A DNA stretch of 64,000 bases, from NCBI RefSeq assembly GCF_000425505.1, contig NZ_AUDO01000013.1:48534-112533 (forward strand), given 5' to 3'. The notes under the pieces were generated by a model, which had not been told where the DNA came from, did no database searches, and was given only the letters and a program-made list of their open reading frames with translations. Positions 18,613 to 26,554 of the stretch are shown in pieces. Source of the DNA: Flavobacterium frigidarium DSM 17623 (GTDB taxonomy: Bacteria; Bacteroidota; Bacteroidia; Flavobacteriales; Flavobacteriaceae). The position numbers were made by a program, and so were the translations under genes. Position 1 is the first letter of the stretch; each line of letters opens with the position of its first letter.

Positions 18613-19020
18613 ATGAAAAAAGATATAGTTATTCCTGAAGTTGAAAACGTTTTTGTGGCGACAGTCCAAGAATGGAGCGATGACTTTATGGAAAAAGTAT
18701 GGTATGCTTATTTAGTGAATGATAGTGATTTTCTTATCGAAAGCGTTATGGTTGTTTCAAAAGCTTTTGGTACAATCGATGGTGAAATGAAAAAGACTTC
18801 GCTATTGCGTCATGCTTTTGTAGAAGTTCCTGCTGTTTCGGTGGTTAAAATCGAAATGATTGAGAAAAGTGTATTAGTGCTTAACAATGAATTTTCAGTG
18901 TCTTATTTCATCGGAAATAAGATGTATGATAAGAAGTTTATTTTTAAAGCAAATGCAATGAATGAACAAGAACTTGAAGAAGTGCCTATTCTATTTGTAG
19001 ATGGCCTAATCGTGAGATAA
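18613..19020 (+). CDS. Conserved hypothetical protein
   Basis: 135 residues, beginning MKKDIVIPEVENVFVATVQEW. Predicted to be mostly beta strands, with no signal peptide or membrane segment. It contains two hydrophobic beta-rich blocks (SVLVLNNEFSVSYFIGNKM and VPILFVDGLIV). I do not recognise a catalytic motif; small proteins of this look are conserved in Bacteroidetes. It lies 77 bases downstream of pheS and may share its transcript. A strong terminator follows. Confidence 0.75.
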   Translation: MKKDIVIPEVENVFVATVQEWSDDFMEKVWYAYLVNDSDFLIESVMVVSKAFGTIDGEMKKTSLLRHAFVEVPAVSVVKIEMIEKSVLVLNNEFSVSYFIGNKMYDKKFIFKANAMNEQELEEVPILFVDGLIVR

Positions 19021-19037
19021 CGGTAGCATAAAATATA

Positions 19038-19080
19038 AAAAAGCAGCAATCTTAGAATATTAAGGTTGCTGCTTTTTTTA
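19038..19080. terminator. Bidirectional intrinsic terminator
   Basis: Hairpin with arms AAAGCAGCAA / TTGCTGCTTT extended by CTTA / TAAG, flanked by A- and T-runs. It separates the convergent conserved gene at 18613 and the secreted-protein gene at 19096. Confidence 0.88.
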
Positions 19081-19095
19081 TTGCTTACTTTTAGT

Positions 19096-19833
19096 TTAGA
19101 TTTTTGAAAGTGTATCTGTGGCTAAATATTTTTCGTCTTTGTTTAAATACCATGCTCTCACTTTTGGAATTTTAATCCCTGACAACTCTTCTTCTTCGCT
19201 TAAAAGAATATATTCTCCATCATTCTTTGTCTGGTCGTGGTAAAACTGATAGACTTTTAAAGCATATGTTGTTGGATCGAAATAAAAGAACCAAACGTCT
19301 TTACCAACGCCTTCTTCATACTTTACAGCTAATACTAAGTATTCTTTACCCATAAAGTTTTTTCGCTCGACTACAGGGTCGATTATAGTTCCTGAATCTT
19401 TCAATTTCATTGGTAAACCGTACAAATAAGTGTAATAGTTTTTCATGAAAATCGCTCTAGCTTTAGTAAGGTTATACGCTTTTGCTTCTTCATCGGTAAA
19501 CGATGATTTACCATCTAGGGTAAATTGAACCGAATCATTTGTGATTTGGTATAAAACCTCCTTATCGTTACGAGCTGTTTTTAATTCAAAATTTTGAGCG
19601 GTTGCATCAATCTTCATGGTGCTTTTTCGTTCCTTTCCATCTGGAGTTTGGGTAGTAATAACTAAGGTGTTTTTAAATGTATCATAGTTATTCCCTGGAT
19701 CGTGGTAGGCAATAGCTTTATTTAAAAGCTCGTTACCGCTAATCTCTTGTGCCTGTCCCTGACTAAATAGTAAAATAGTCCATACAAATGAAAATTTTAC
19801 TATAGGAGAGAAAATGTTTTTAATACTAATCAT
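19096..19833 (-). CDS. Secreted DUF6503-like protein
   Basis: 245 residues. Signal peptide with hydrophobic core FSFVWTILLFSQGQAQ (cleavage near residue 29). The mature part begins EISGNELLNKAIAYHDPGNNYDTF and continues with about ten beta strands containing KSTMKID, WFFYFDPTTYALKVYQFYH and GIKIPKVRAWY, a layout I associate with the DUF6503 family (from memory). Lipid-carrier-like folds of this type often act in the periplasm, but no function is established here. It is just downstream of gpsA on the same strand. Confidence 0.7.
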   Translation of the reverse strand: MISIKNIFSPIVKFSFVWTILLFSQGQAQEISGNELLNKAIAYHDPGNNYDTFKNTLVITTQTPDGKERKSTMKIDATAQNFELKTARNDKEVLYQITNDSVQFTLDGKSSFTDEEAKAYNLTKARAIFMKNYYTYLYGLPMKLKDSGTIIDPVVERKNFMGKEYLVLAVKYEEGVGKDVWFFYFDPTTYALKVYQFYHDQTKNDGEYILLSEEEELSGIKIPKVRAWYLNKDEKYLATDTLSKI

Positions 19834-19867
19834 AGACGTGCTTTTTAAATTTGAAATTATTTGGTAT

Positions 19868-20863
19868 TTAGTCCAGTTGATCGGTCAACTTTTTAAAAGT
19901 AGCCTTAGCGTCTTTCCCCTCATATAGAATCTCGTAAACCGCATCTATAATTGGAGTTTTTGCTCCATAACCTTGATTTAGTTTGTAAGCACTTTTAGTA
20001 GCATAATAGCCTTCAGAAACCATGCTCATTTCAAGCATTGCACTTTTTGCCGTATATCCTTTTCCTATCATATTTCCGAATGTTCTATTGCGAGAAAACA
20101 CAGAATACCCTGTAACTAATAAATCGCCTAAATAAGCAGAATCATTAATATTACGCTTCATTTTATGCACTTTCTTAATGAATTTTTTCATCTCTCTAAT
20201 GGCATTACTCATTAAAACAGATTGAAAATTATCACCATATCCAAGACCGTGCGCGATACCTGCGGCGATAGCATAAATGTTTTTAAGCATGGCAGCATAT
20301 TCTGTACCAATAATATCGTCAGTGATTTTTACTTTAATAAAATCTCCAGCTAGTCTTGAGCCTACAATTTCGGCTTTAGTAGCATCTCCACAAGCAATCG
20401 TTAAGTAAGAAAGTCGTTCTAGAGCCACTTCTTCAGCGTGGCAAGGTCCGCTAATTACGCCAATATTGTAATATGGAATATCATAAGTGAAATGAAAATG
20501 TTCTCCCACAATCATGCTTGTTTCCGGTACAATCCCTTTTATAGCAGAGAAAATAACTTTATCTTTTAGGGGTACCGTTAACTTTTCTAACTCTGTTGCT
20601 ACAAATGCAGATGGAATTGCAAAAATGAGATAATCAGCATAAGCTATGGCTTCGTTTATGTCACTTGTTAACTTAAGTTTATTTGTGTCAAATTCTACAG
20701 CACTCAAGTAATTAGGATTGTGCTTGTATTTTTGAATATGTTCTATTGCTGATTCATTACGCATGTACCAGTAAACCTCATCAAGATTTACACATAGCAT
20801 TTTGGTAATCGCTGTTGCCCAGCTTCCTCCACCTATTACTGCGAACTTTAAATTTTCGGCCAT
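19868..20863 (-). CDS. gpsA: Glycerol-3-phosphate dehydrogenase [NAD(P)+]
   Basis: 331 residues from the ATG at 20863 (MAENLKFAVIGGGSWATA); an ATG 21 bases upstream is in frame but less likely. The N-terminal Rossmann motif is GGGSWATA. IFAIPSAF, SGPCHAEEVA and the catalytic-lysine region TEYAAMLKNIYAIAAGIAHGLGYGDN are all typical. It reduces dihydroxyacetone phosphate to sn-glycerol-3-phosphate for phospholipid synthesis. Cytosolic. Confidence 0.95.
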   Translation of the reverse strand: MAENLKFAVIGGGSWATAITKMLCVNLDEVYWYMRNESAIEHIQKYKHNPNYLSAVEFDTNKLKLTSDINEAIAYADYLIFAIPSAFVATELEKLTVPLKDKVIFSAIKGIVPETSMIVGEHFHFTYDIPYYNIGVISGPCHAEEVALERLSYLTIACGDATKAEIVGSRLAGDFIKVKITDDIIGTEYAAMLKNIYAIAAGIAHGLGYGDNFQSVLMSNAIREMKKFIKKVHKMKRNINDSAYLGDLLVTGYSVFSRNRTFGNMIGKGYTAKSAMLEMSMVSEGYYATKSAYKLNQGYGAKTPIIDAVYEILYEGKDAKATFKKLTDQLD

Positions 20864-21086
20864 TTTTATTATAAATTTAGTCAAAAGTACTTAAAAATGC
20901 ATACAATTTACAATTAAATTCTGCACACAAATACAATTGAATTAGCAGTATTTGCTGGTTCATGTTGTTAATAAATAAATTTTTTTTAATTTATATAAAA
21001 TATTTATACAATATTAACGTTTGATATAACTAATACTCATTTTTTTAAATAAATATGAATATTGAGTTAGTTAAAGGTGCAAATAA

Positions 21087-21119
21087 AAAAGGCGCCTTAA
21101 TAAATTAAGAACGCCTTTT
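21087..21119 (-). terminator. Intrinsic terminator after the YqhD-like gene
   Basis: Hairpin with arms AAAAGGCG / CGCCTTTT around CTTAAT / ATTAAG, 30 bases past the stop of the minus-strand alcohol dehydrogenase. On the minus strand the stem is followed by TTTTTTAT. Confidence 0.8.
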
Positions 21120-21149
21120 ATTTTCGCCGATAATTTTCGGTGCTTTAAA

Positions 21150-22307
21150 CTAGTAACTCATCTCAACAATAGACTTCACTTTGTCTAATGTGATATTTTG
21201 TTTTTCTCCTAGACCTTTCCAACCTCTTTCATCAAAACGTTTTACAATAAAATCAGCAGTTTCACTGTACTCTTTTGTATAATCTGATAGTTTAGTATCC
21301 ATTCCCATGGTATGGAAAAACTCTACTGTTTTATTGATTGCTTCTTTTGCAATTTCGTCATCCGTTCCTTCTAAGTTGAAGATACGTTTTCCGTATTGCG
21401 CTAATTTTCCTTTTTTAGTTTCGAACATCACCGTGTACAAACTTGGAGCAATTACAGCAAGAGTTCTTGCGTGATCGATTCCGTACATCGCTGTTAATTC
21501 ATGACCTATCATGTGAGTTGCCCAGTCGCTTGGAACTCCTTTTTGGATTAATCCATTAAGCGCCATGGTACAAGACCACATAAAGTTTGATGCTAGCTCG
21601 TAATTAGCTGGATCTTCAACCACCTTAGGACCTACTTCGATAAGTGTATGCAAAATTCCTTCAGCAATTCTATCTTGTAAATGGCCTTCATGAGGATAAG
21701 TTAAATATTGTTCCATAACATGTGTATATGCATCTACAACACCATTTTGTAACTGTCTTTTTGGTAGCGATTGAATTACTGTTGGGTCAGTTATTGAAAA
21801 TTTAGGAAACAAAGCAGAACCACCAAAAGCTAATTTCTCTTTTGTAGATTCGATTGTAACCACTGCTCCAGAGTTCATTTCACTTCCTGTAGCTGGCAAC
21901 GTTAATACTGTTCCAAAAGGAATAGCATTCTCTTTAATCAAAATACGTTTTTGTAAAATTTCAATAGGATCTCCCTCATAATTTACAGCACCCGAAATAA
22001 ATTTCACACCGTCAATTACTGATCCACCACCTACTGCAAGAATAAAATCTATATTTTGCTCTTTAACAATTGCTACTGCTTTCATTAAAGTCTCAAAGTG
22101 AGGATTTGCTTCAATACCAGCAAATTCTACAATTTCGTGTCCTTTTAAGTTATTGATAACTTGTTCGTGAATTCCGTTTTTAAAAATACTTCCACCACCG
22201 TAAGCTAATAAGATTTTTGCTCCTTTAGGAACTAATTCAGCTAATTTTTCCATTTGACCTTTACCAAAAACTAAGTTGGTAGGGTTATATAATTCAAAGT
22301 TTAACAT
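21150..22307 (-). CDS. yqhD: YqhD-like iron-containing alcohol dehydrogenase (aldehyde reductase)
   Basis: 385 residues, family III (iron/zinc) alcohol dehydrogenase. The cofactor site is AVGGGSVIDG (about 92-101). Metal ligands are the aspartate and histidine in VVDAYTHVMEQ plus the histidines of HMIGHELTAMYGIDHAR. It resembles E. coli YqhD, an NADPH-dependent reductase that clears short-chain and lipid-peroxidation aldehydes. It lies downstream of the DJ-1-like gene, with a hairpin between them, and near a LysR regulator, which fits a stress-detoxification role. Confidence 0.9.
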   Translation of the reverse strand: MLNFELYNPTNLVFGKGQMEKLAELVPKGAKILLAYGGGSIFKNGIHEQVINNLKGHEIVEFAGIEANPHFETLMKAVAIVKEQNIDFILAVGGGSVIDGVKFISGAVNYEGDPIEILQKRILIKENAIPFGTVLTLPATGSEMNSGAVVTIESTKEKLAFGGSALFPKFSITDPTVIQSLPKRQLQNGVVDAYTHVMEQYLTYPHEGHLQDRIAEGILHTLIEVGPKVVEDPANYELASNFMWSCTMALNGLIQKGVPSDWATHMIGHELTAMYGIDHARTLAVIAPSLYTVMFETKKGKLAQYGKRIFNLEGTDDEIAKEAINKTVEFFHTMGMDTKLSDYTKEYSETADFIVKRFDERGWKGLGEKQNITLDKVKSIVEMSY

Positions 22308-22328
22308 AATGATACTGTTTAAATTAAG

Positions 22329-22380
22329 AAGGCTTTACCGCTCCTATTCTTAAAAAGAACAAGAGCTTGGTAAAGCCTTT
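22329..22380 (-). terminator. Hairpin between the DJ-1-like and yqhD genes
   Basis: Arms AAGGCTTTACC / GGTAAAGCCTT plus an inner GCTC / GAGC pairing, between two minus-strand genes. It could end or attenuate the DJ-1 transcript before yqhD. A T-run is strong on the plus side (TTTTTA) and weak on the minus side. Confidence 0.7.
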
Positions 22381-22396
22381 TTACTATTATTAATTA

Positions 22397-23167
22397 TTAT
22401 TTTTTAGCATTCAATTGACCTAACAATTTTTCTGCTACTAGTTTAGATGAAGCTGGATTTTGTCCAGTGATCAATAAACCATCTTCTACTGCGTATGGAT
22501 TCCAGTCTGCAACTTTAGAATAAGTAGCTCCATTTGCCTGTAAAGCATCTTCTAATAAGAAAGGAACAACATCAGTTAATCCTACTGCTGCTTCTTCAGT
22601 GTTAGAAAATCCAGTTACTTTTTTACCTTTTACTAGAAATTCTCCGTTTACTTTTACATCTTTCAACACTGCTGGTGAGTGACATACAAAAGCTACTGGT
22701 TTGTTATTGTTGTAAAAAGACTCAATTAATGTAGCAGATGTTTTGCTAGATGCTAAGTCCCAAAGTGGTCCATGACCTCCTGGATAAAATACAGCATCAT
22801 AATCAGATTCTTTTACGTCTGCTAGTTTATGAGTTTTACTCAATTTAGCTTTTAACTCTGTGTCTTTGTCAAAACGTTTTGTATCCTCTGTTGCTGCAGA
22901 TGGATCATCACTTTTTGGGTCAATCGGGGGTTGTCCTCCTAGTGGAGTTGCAATGTCAATTTGTACTCCTTTATCAGCTAATTCATAATATGGAGCTGCA
23001 AATTCTTCAACCCAAAATCCTGTTTTTTCTCCTGTGTTTCCTAGTTCTGAATGACTAGTTAAAACGAATAATACTTTTTTCATCTTAGTTTTTTTTGATT
23101 TTTGTGCCGTTGCTGTAAAACAACCCACAGTTAATACTAGTATTGCAAATAATGCGACTTTTTTCAT
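22397..23167 (-). CDS. DJ-1/PfpI family protein with signal peptide
   Basis: 256 residues. The N-terminus MKKVALFAILVLTVGCFTATAQ is a signal peptide; the VGC could also be read as a weak lipobox. The DJ-1/Hsp31 domain follows: KVLFVLTSHSELG, a glutamate in FWVEEFAAPY, YPGGHGPLWDL, and the nucleophile C162 in AFVCHSP. Hsp31-type members act as chaperones or glyoxalases that remove methylglyoxal. Export of a DJ-1 domain is less usual than a cytosolic place. Divergent from the LysR gene with an 87-base shared promoter region. Confidence 0.87.
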   Translation of the reverse strand: MKKVALFAILVLTVGCFTATAQKSKKTKMKKVLFVLTSHSELGNTGEKTGFWVEEFAAPYYELADKGVQIDIATPLGGQPPIDPKSDDPSAATEDTKRFDKDTELKAKLSKTHKLADVKESDYDAVFYPGGHGPLWDLASSKTSATLIESFYNNNKPVAFVCHSPAVLKDVKVNGEFLVKGKKVTGFSNTEEAAVGLTDVVPFLLEDALQANGATYSKVADWNPYAVEDGLLITGQNPASSKLVAEKLLGQLNAKK

Positions 23168-23185
23168 TTTGATAATTTATTAATA

Positions 23186-23193
23186 CAAATTTA
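23186..23193 (-). promoter_or_regulatory. -7 promoter box of the DJ-1-like gene
   Basis: On the minus strand the sequence is TAAATTTG, an exact TAnnTTTG match, about 20 bases before the start codon. It lies inside the region shared with the divergent LysR gene, where a LysR-type regulator would be expected to bind. Confidence 0.6.
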
Positions 23194-23254
23194 CGGCTAT
23201 TATGCTATAGGTAAAAATAATTTAAATTATGTTTGTGATAAATATATTTATATC

Positions 23255-24151
23255 ATGGTCAATCTAGAATGGTACAGAACCTTTAAATCAGTATACAAGA
23301 ACGGCAATTTTTCATTAGCAGCTCAAGAGCTATTTATAAGTCAGCCAGCGGTGAGTCAGCAAATTGCTATGCTTGAAGCGCACGTGGGCTATAAATTGTT
23401 TAATCGAAAATCAAAAGGTGTTGATCCAACTGAATACGCTAAGCTACTGAATAATTTAATCATTGATGCGCTCGATCGATTAGAAAATGTAGAAAACGGA
23501 TTTAGAGCAAAGGCCTTCAATGCTAATAGATTAATCACCATAGGAGTTTCTAAGGATTTCTACAGTAGTTTAGGAAGTGCCTTAGTTGGAAAGTTTGATT
23601 ATATCGATTTTAGCTTTCATGAGAACGAAGCGCTATTCGAATTAGTAAATGATAAAAAAATAGATTTTGCTATTGTCACGCAACAGTTCGATACATTCGA
23701 TACAATTAGTTCGAAAGTGGGAGTAATCAAGCAAATTATTGTGGGTTCCAGAACTGTAGAACAAAAAGATTTTAAAGAATTATTAAAAACTAATGACCAC
23801 GAAACTATAGAGCAATGGTTGAATGAGCAAGTGTGGTTTACTCATGATGCGGGAATTCCGCATGTTAAATTGTTTTGGTTGCATGTATTCGATAAAAAGC
23901 GACCGGCAATTATTCCCAATTACATCATTCCATCTGAATTTGAGATGCTATCAACAGTGGCAAATAGTACTGGAGTAGCATTGACATGGAACTGTAACGC
24001 AAAATCATTTCTAGATTCAGCTAATTTACAAGTTCTTTGGGATAGTAAAAAAATGCCTGAAACAGCAGTTTTTCTATTGTCTAATAAAAACGATAATTTA
24101 AAAGAAGCTTTTAAAAAGATGGAAACCGTTTTACAAGAAATTCTCGAATAG
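23255..24151 (+). CDS. LysR-family transcription regulator
   Basis: 298 residues. The N-terminal winged helix-turn-helix (about 1-62) contains GNFSLAAQELFISQPAVSQQIAMLE, the LysR signature. A co-inducer-binding domain follows (about 90-295). It is divergent from the DJ-1-like gene, which in this family usually means control of the neighbour. The effector is unknown; an aldehyde or oxidative signal is a reasonable guess given the DJ-1 and YqhD neighbours. The stop codon abuts the stop of nadD on the other strand. Confidence 0.93.
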   Translation: MVNLEWYRTFKSVYKNGNFSLAAQELFISQPAVSQQIAMLEAHVGYKLFNRKSKGVDPTEYAKLLNNLIIDALDRLENVENGFRAKAFNANRLITIGVSKDFYSSLGSALVGKFDYIDFSFHENEALFELVNDKKIDFAIVTQQFDTFDTISSKVGVIKQIIVGSRTVEQKDFKELLKTNDHETIEQWLNEQVWFTHDAGIPHVKLFWLHVFDKKRPAIIPNYIIPSEFEMLSTVANSTGVALTWNCNAKSFLDSANLQVLWDSKKMPETAVFLLSNKNDNLKEAFKKMETVLQEILE

Positions 24152-24733
24152 TTATTTCTTGTAAAAAATATTGTGATCGATGTACTCCCAAACATTTGCG
24201 GGTAAAAGTGGTTGAATGTTCTTCCCTTCCTTTATATTGTTTCGAATAAAAGTCGAAGATATTTCAACTATAGGGGCATCGATTAAGTGAATTTTAGGGT
24301 GATTCTTCAATTCTAAATTTTCAGCTTCCGATGAAATTCGAGGATAAACGTAGATGTCGTGATTTTGTAAAATCACCTCATAGTTTTTCCATTTGTGTAA
24401 TGACTTTAAATTGTCTTCGCCCATGATTAAAGAAAATATATGAGTGGGATATTTTTCTTCAAGATGAACTAAGGTATTCACCGTATAATTGGGTTGTGGC
24501 AGTTTAAATTCTATATCTGAAGGTTTTATTTTCGAAAATCCCTCAGTAGCAAGATATACCATATGTAATCTATGAAAATCGTCTAGGAGACTGCTCTTTT
24601 TCTTGTGCGGATTATGAGGTGTTACCACCATCCATACCTGATCAAGATCAGAGTGTTCTGCCATATGATTAGCGATAATCAAATGACCAACATGTATGGG
24701 ATTGAAAGTGCCAAAATAAAGTCCTATTTTCAT
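24152..24733 (-). CDS. nadD: Nicotinate-nucleotide adenylyltransferase
   Basis: 193 residues. The nucleotidyltransferase motif GTFNPIHVGH is at residues 8-17 and the second motif ISSTFIRNNI lies near the C-terminus. It adenylates nicotinate mononucleotide in NAD synthesis. Its start codon is only 8 bases from the first heptad repeat of the decayed element upstream, so that element may contribute to its leader or promoter. Confidence 0.95.
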   Translation of the reverse strand: MKIGLYFGTFNPIHVGHLIIANHMAEHSDLDQVWMVVTPHNPHKKKSSLLDDFHRLHMVYLATEGFSKIKPSDIEFKLPQPNYTVNTLVHLEEKYPTHIFSLIMGEDNLKSLHKWKNYEVILQNHDIYVYPRISSEAENLELKNHPKIHLIDAPIVEISSTFIRNNIKEGKNIQPLLPANVWEYIDHNIFYKK

Positions 24734-24741
24734 TCTTCGAG

Positions 24742-24769
24742 TAACTAGTGATTAGTAAAAAGTAATTAG
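24742..24769. repeat. Left heptad array flanking a decayed gene
   Basis: Four consecutive 7-base units read TAACTAG, TGATTAG, TAAAAAG, TAATTAG. They mirror the array at 24970-24997, which reads TGACTAG, TAAAGAG, TGACTAG, TAATTAG on the other strand. The pair would act as imperfect terminal inverted repeats of about 28 bases. Confidence 0.75.
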
Positions 24770-24969
24770 TTTTTGAGCGTTTTCGTGAATGCGTTAAGCA
24801 TCTTAGATTCTTCCTCAAATTGTCCTAAAACTTCTTTAAATAAAGGTTTATTTTTGATAAAACCAAGTTCATTAGCAATTAGTAATTGAGTTTCAATTTT
24901 GAATAATGAGCCTTTCGCACTGTCTAAAAAATGGTTAAATGATTTATAGGTTTTTCTTCCATTTTTAAG
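24766..24969 (-). pseudogene. Truncated four-helix-bundle (23S rRNA intervening sequence-type) protein
   Basis: An open frame of 67 codons with no proper start: an in-frame TAG sits directly upstream (24970-24972). The translation contains NGRKTYKSFNHFLDSAKGS, LFKIETQLLIANELGF and a final FEEESKMLNAFTKTLKN. This resembles the C-terminal half of the four-helix-bundle family (23S rRNA intervening-sequence proteins, related in fold to Avd of diversity-generating retroelements). The N-terminal ~55 residues are missing, so it is a remnant. It is bracketed by inverted heptad arrays and splits nadD from gmk. Confidence 0.72.
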
Positions 24970-24997
24970 CTAATTACTAGTCACTCTTTACTAGTCA
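24970..24997. repeat. Right heptad array flanking a decayed gene
   Basis: Plus-strand units CTAATTA, CTAGTCA, CTCTTTA, CTAGTCA. This is the inverted counterpart of the array at 24742-24769. The gmk stop codon is only a few bases beyond it. Confidence 0.75.
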
Positions 24998-25002
24998 CTG
25001 TT

Positions 25003-25575
25003 TTATTTGCTTACAAAATCCTTCACTAACTGTGATGCTTCTTCAAGAGCGATAGCTAAATCATAATTCTTTATAACTACGTCAAACTGTGGCGCTGTTG
25101 CTAATTCTACAGATGCTTTTGCAATACGCATATTGATTTTGTCTTCGCTTTCAGTAGAGCGTTTTTTAAGTCTGATTTTCAATTCATCAATACTTGGTGG
25201 TTTTACAAAAACAGCTAATGTTTCTTCAGGAAATTTCGATTTTATTCTTAATCCGCCGGCTACATCAATGTCAAAAATAACATTTTTACCTTTGGCCCAG
25301 ATTCTTTCTATTTCACTTTTTAAAGTACCATAAAAGTTGTCTCTGTAAACTTCTTCCCATTCTAGAAAATCTTCGTTCTTAATGTGAGTTTTAAAATCTT
25401 CGGTAGAAATAAAATAATAATCTTTTCCGTTAACTTCTTCTCCTCTTGCATCGCGCGAGGCTGCTGATATTGAAAATTCTAAATTCAATTCTTCTTGCCC
25501 TAATAAATGCTTAACAATGGTAGTTTTTCCAGACCCTGAAGGTGCCGAAAAAACGATTAATTTTCCTTTTTTCAT
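25003..25575 (-). CDS. gmk: Guanylate kinase
   Basis: 190 residues. P-loop SAPSGSGKTT (10-19) at the N-terminus, GMP-binding segment SAASRDARGEEVNGKDYYFIS, and DIDVAGGLRIK. It phosphorylates GMP to GDP in the cytosol. It follows yicC on the same strand (42-base gap), an arrangement common in bacteria, and the stretch towards nadD holds the four-helix-bundle remnant. Confidence 0.96.
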   Translation of the reverse strand: MKKGKLIVFSAPSGSGKTTIVKHLLGQEELNLEFSISAASRDARGEEVNGKDYYFISTEDFKTHIKNEDFLEWEEVYRDNFYGTLKSEIERIWAKGKNVIFDIDVAGGLRIKSKFPEETLAVFVKPPSIDELKIRLKKRSTESEDKINMRIAKASVELATAPQFDVVIKNYDLAIALEEASQLVKDFVSK

Positions 25576-25617
25576 TTTATGCTGAATTTGTTTCAGTAAC
25601 TTTTTTAGTTTTAAAAA

Positions 25618-26478
25618 CTATAAAACGTTCAATACTTGTTCTTTAATTTTTTCTAATTCGTCTTTCATTTGAACGACTAATTTCTGCATTTGTGCATGAT
25701 TTGACTTGGAACCCATAGTATTGATTTCACGACCCATTTCTTGAGTGATAAAACCTAATTTTCTACCATTAGCTTCTGTTCCATTTATCGTTTCTAGAAA
25801 ATAATCTAAGTGATTAGTAAGACGCACTTTTTCTTCAGTGATGTCTAATTTTTCTAAGTAATAAATTAATTCTTGTTCAAAACGGTTTTCATCTACATTT
25901 ACTTGTAGTTCTGCAATAGCAGTTTGTAAACGATCTTTAATTGCTTGCACGCGCTCAGGATCTAGAGCTAGTGCTTCAGTCATGTACTGACGAATATTCC
26001 CAATGCGCAATTGAAATTCTTTTTCTAGAGAAGCGCCTTCGTCTTTTCTAAACGTTAAGATATTTTGAACCGCCTCTTCGATAACCGCTTGTATTTCGAT
26101 CCAATCATTTTCGTCGATTTCATCGCGTTCAATTTTTACAGCGTCTGGCATTCTAACCGCCATTTTCATTAATTCAGTTTCATCAGCTGCAGGATAAATA
26201 TCTTTTAACTGACTGATATATGCTCTTACAATTGGTGCGTTTACCTTTGTAGTTGTTTGTTCTGCAGTGCTTTCGATAAAAATAGAAAAATCAACTTTTC
26301 CTCTCTCTAGTCTAGAAGCTAATTGAGTTCTTAGCCCTAATTCCATTTCGCGGTATAGCGAAGGCATTCTAACGTTTAAGTCTAAACCTTTGCTGTTTAA
26401 CGATTTTACTTCAACAGTTATTTTTTTGTTGGGTAAATGCAAAGATGCTTTACCAAAACCGGTCATTGATTGTATCAT
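25618..26478 (-). CDS. yicC: YicC-family endoribonuclease
   Basis: 286 residues from the ATG at 26478 (MIQSMTGFGKA, the near-invariant start of the family); an ATG 21 bases upstream is in frame but lacks support. The C-terminal block ends GRKLGFITQEMGREINTMGSKSN, also characteristic. E. coli YicC is an endoribonuclease linked to small-RNA turnover. Forms a likely operon with gmk. Confidence 0.93.
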   Translation of the reverse strand: MIQSMTGFGKASLHLPNKKITVEVKSLNSKGLDLNVRMPSLYREMELGLRTQLASRLERGKVDFSIFIESTAEQTTTKVNAPIVRAYISQLKDIYPAADETELMKMAVRMPDAVKIERDEIDENDWIEIQAVIEEAVQNILTFRKDEGASLEKEFQLRIGNIRQYMTEALALDPERVQAIKDRLQTAIAELQVNVDENRFEQELIYYLEKLDITEEKVRLTNHLDYFLETINGTEANGRKLGFITQEMGREINTMGSKSNHAQMQKLVVQMKDELEKIKEQVLNVL

Positions 26479-26554
26479 ATAGTTGTATAAAGGGGGCAAA
26501 GATAGCTAAAAGGTAGTAAACCCGCAAAACGAAGGTTTTTAAGTACTTATTAAT

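Noticed and set aside
23238..23251. Palindrome ATAAATATATTTAT before the LysR gene
   Set aside because: It consists only of A and T, so symmetry of this length is weak evidence for an operator.
24742..24997. Heptad arrays considered as a CRISPR array
   Set aside because: Units are only 7 bases with no spacers, and no cas gene is nearby.
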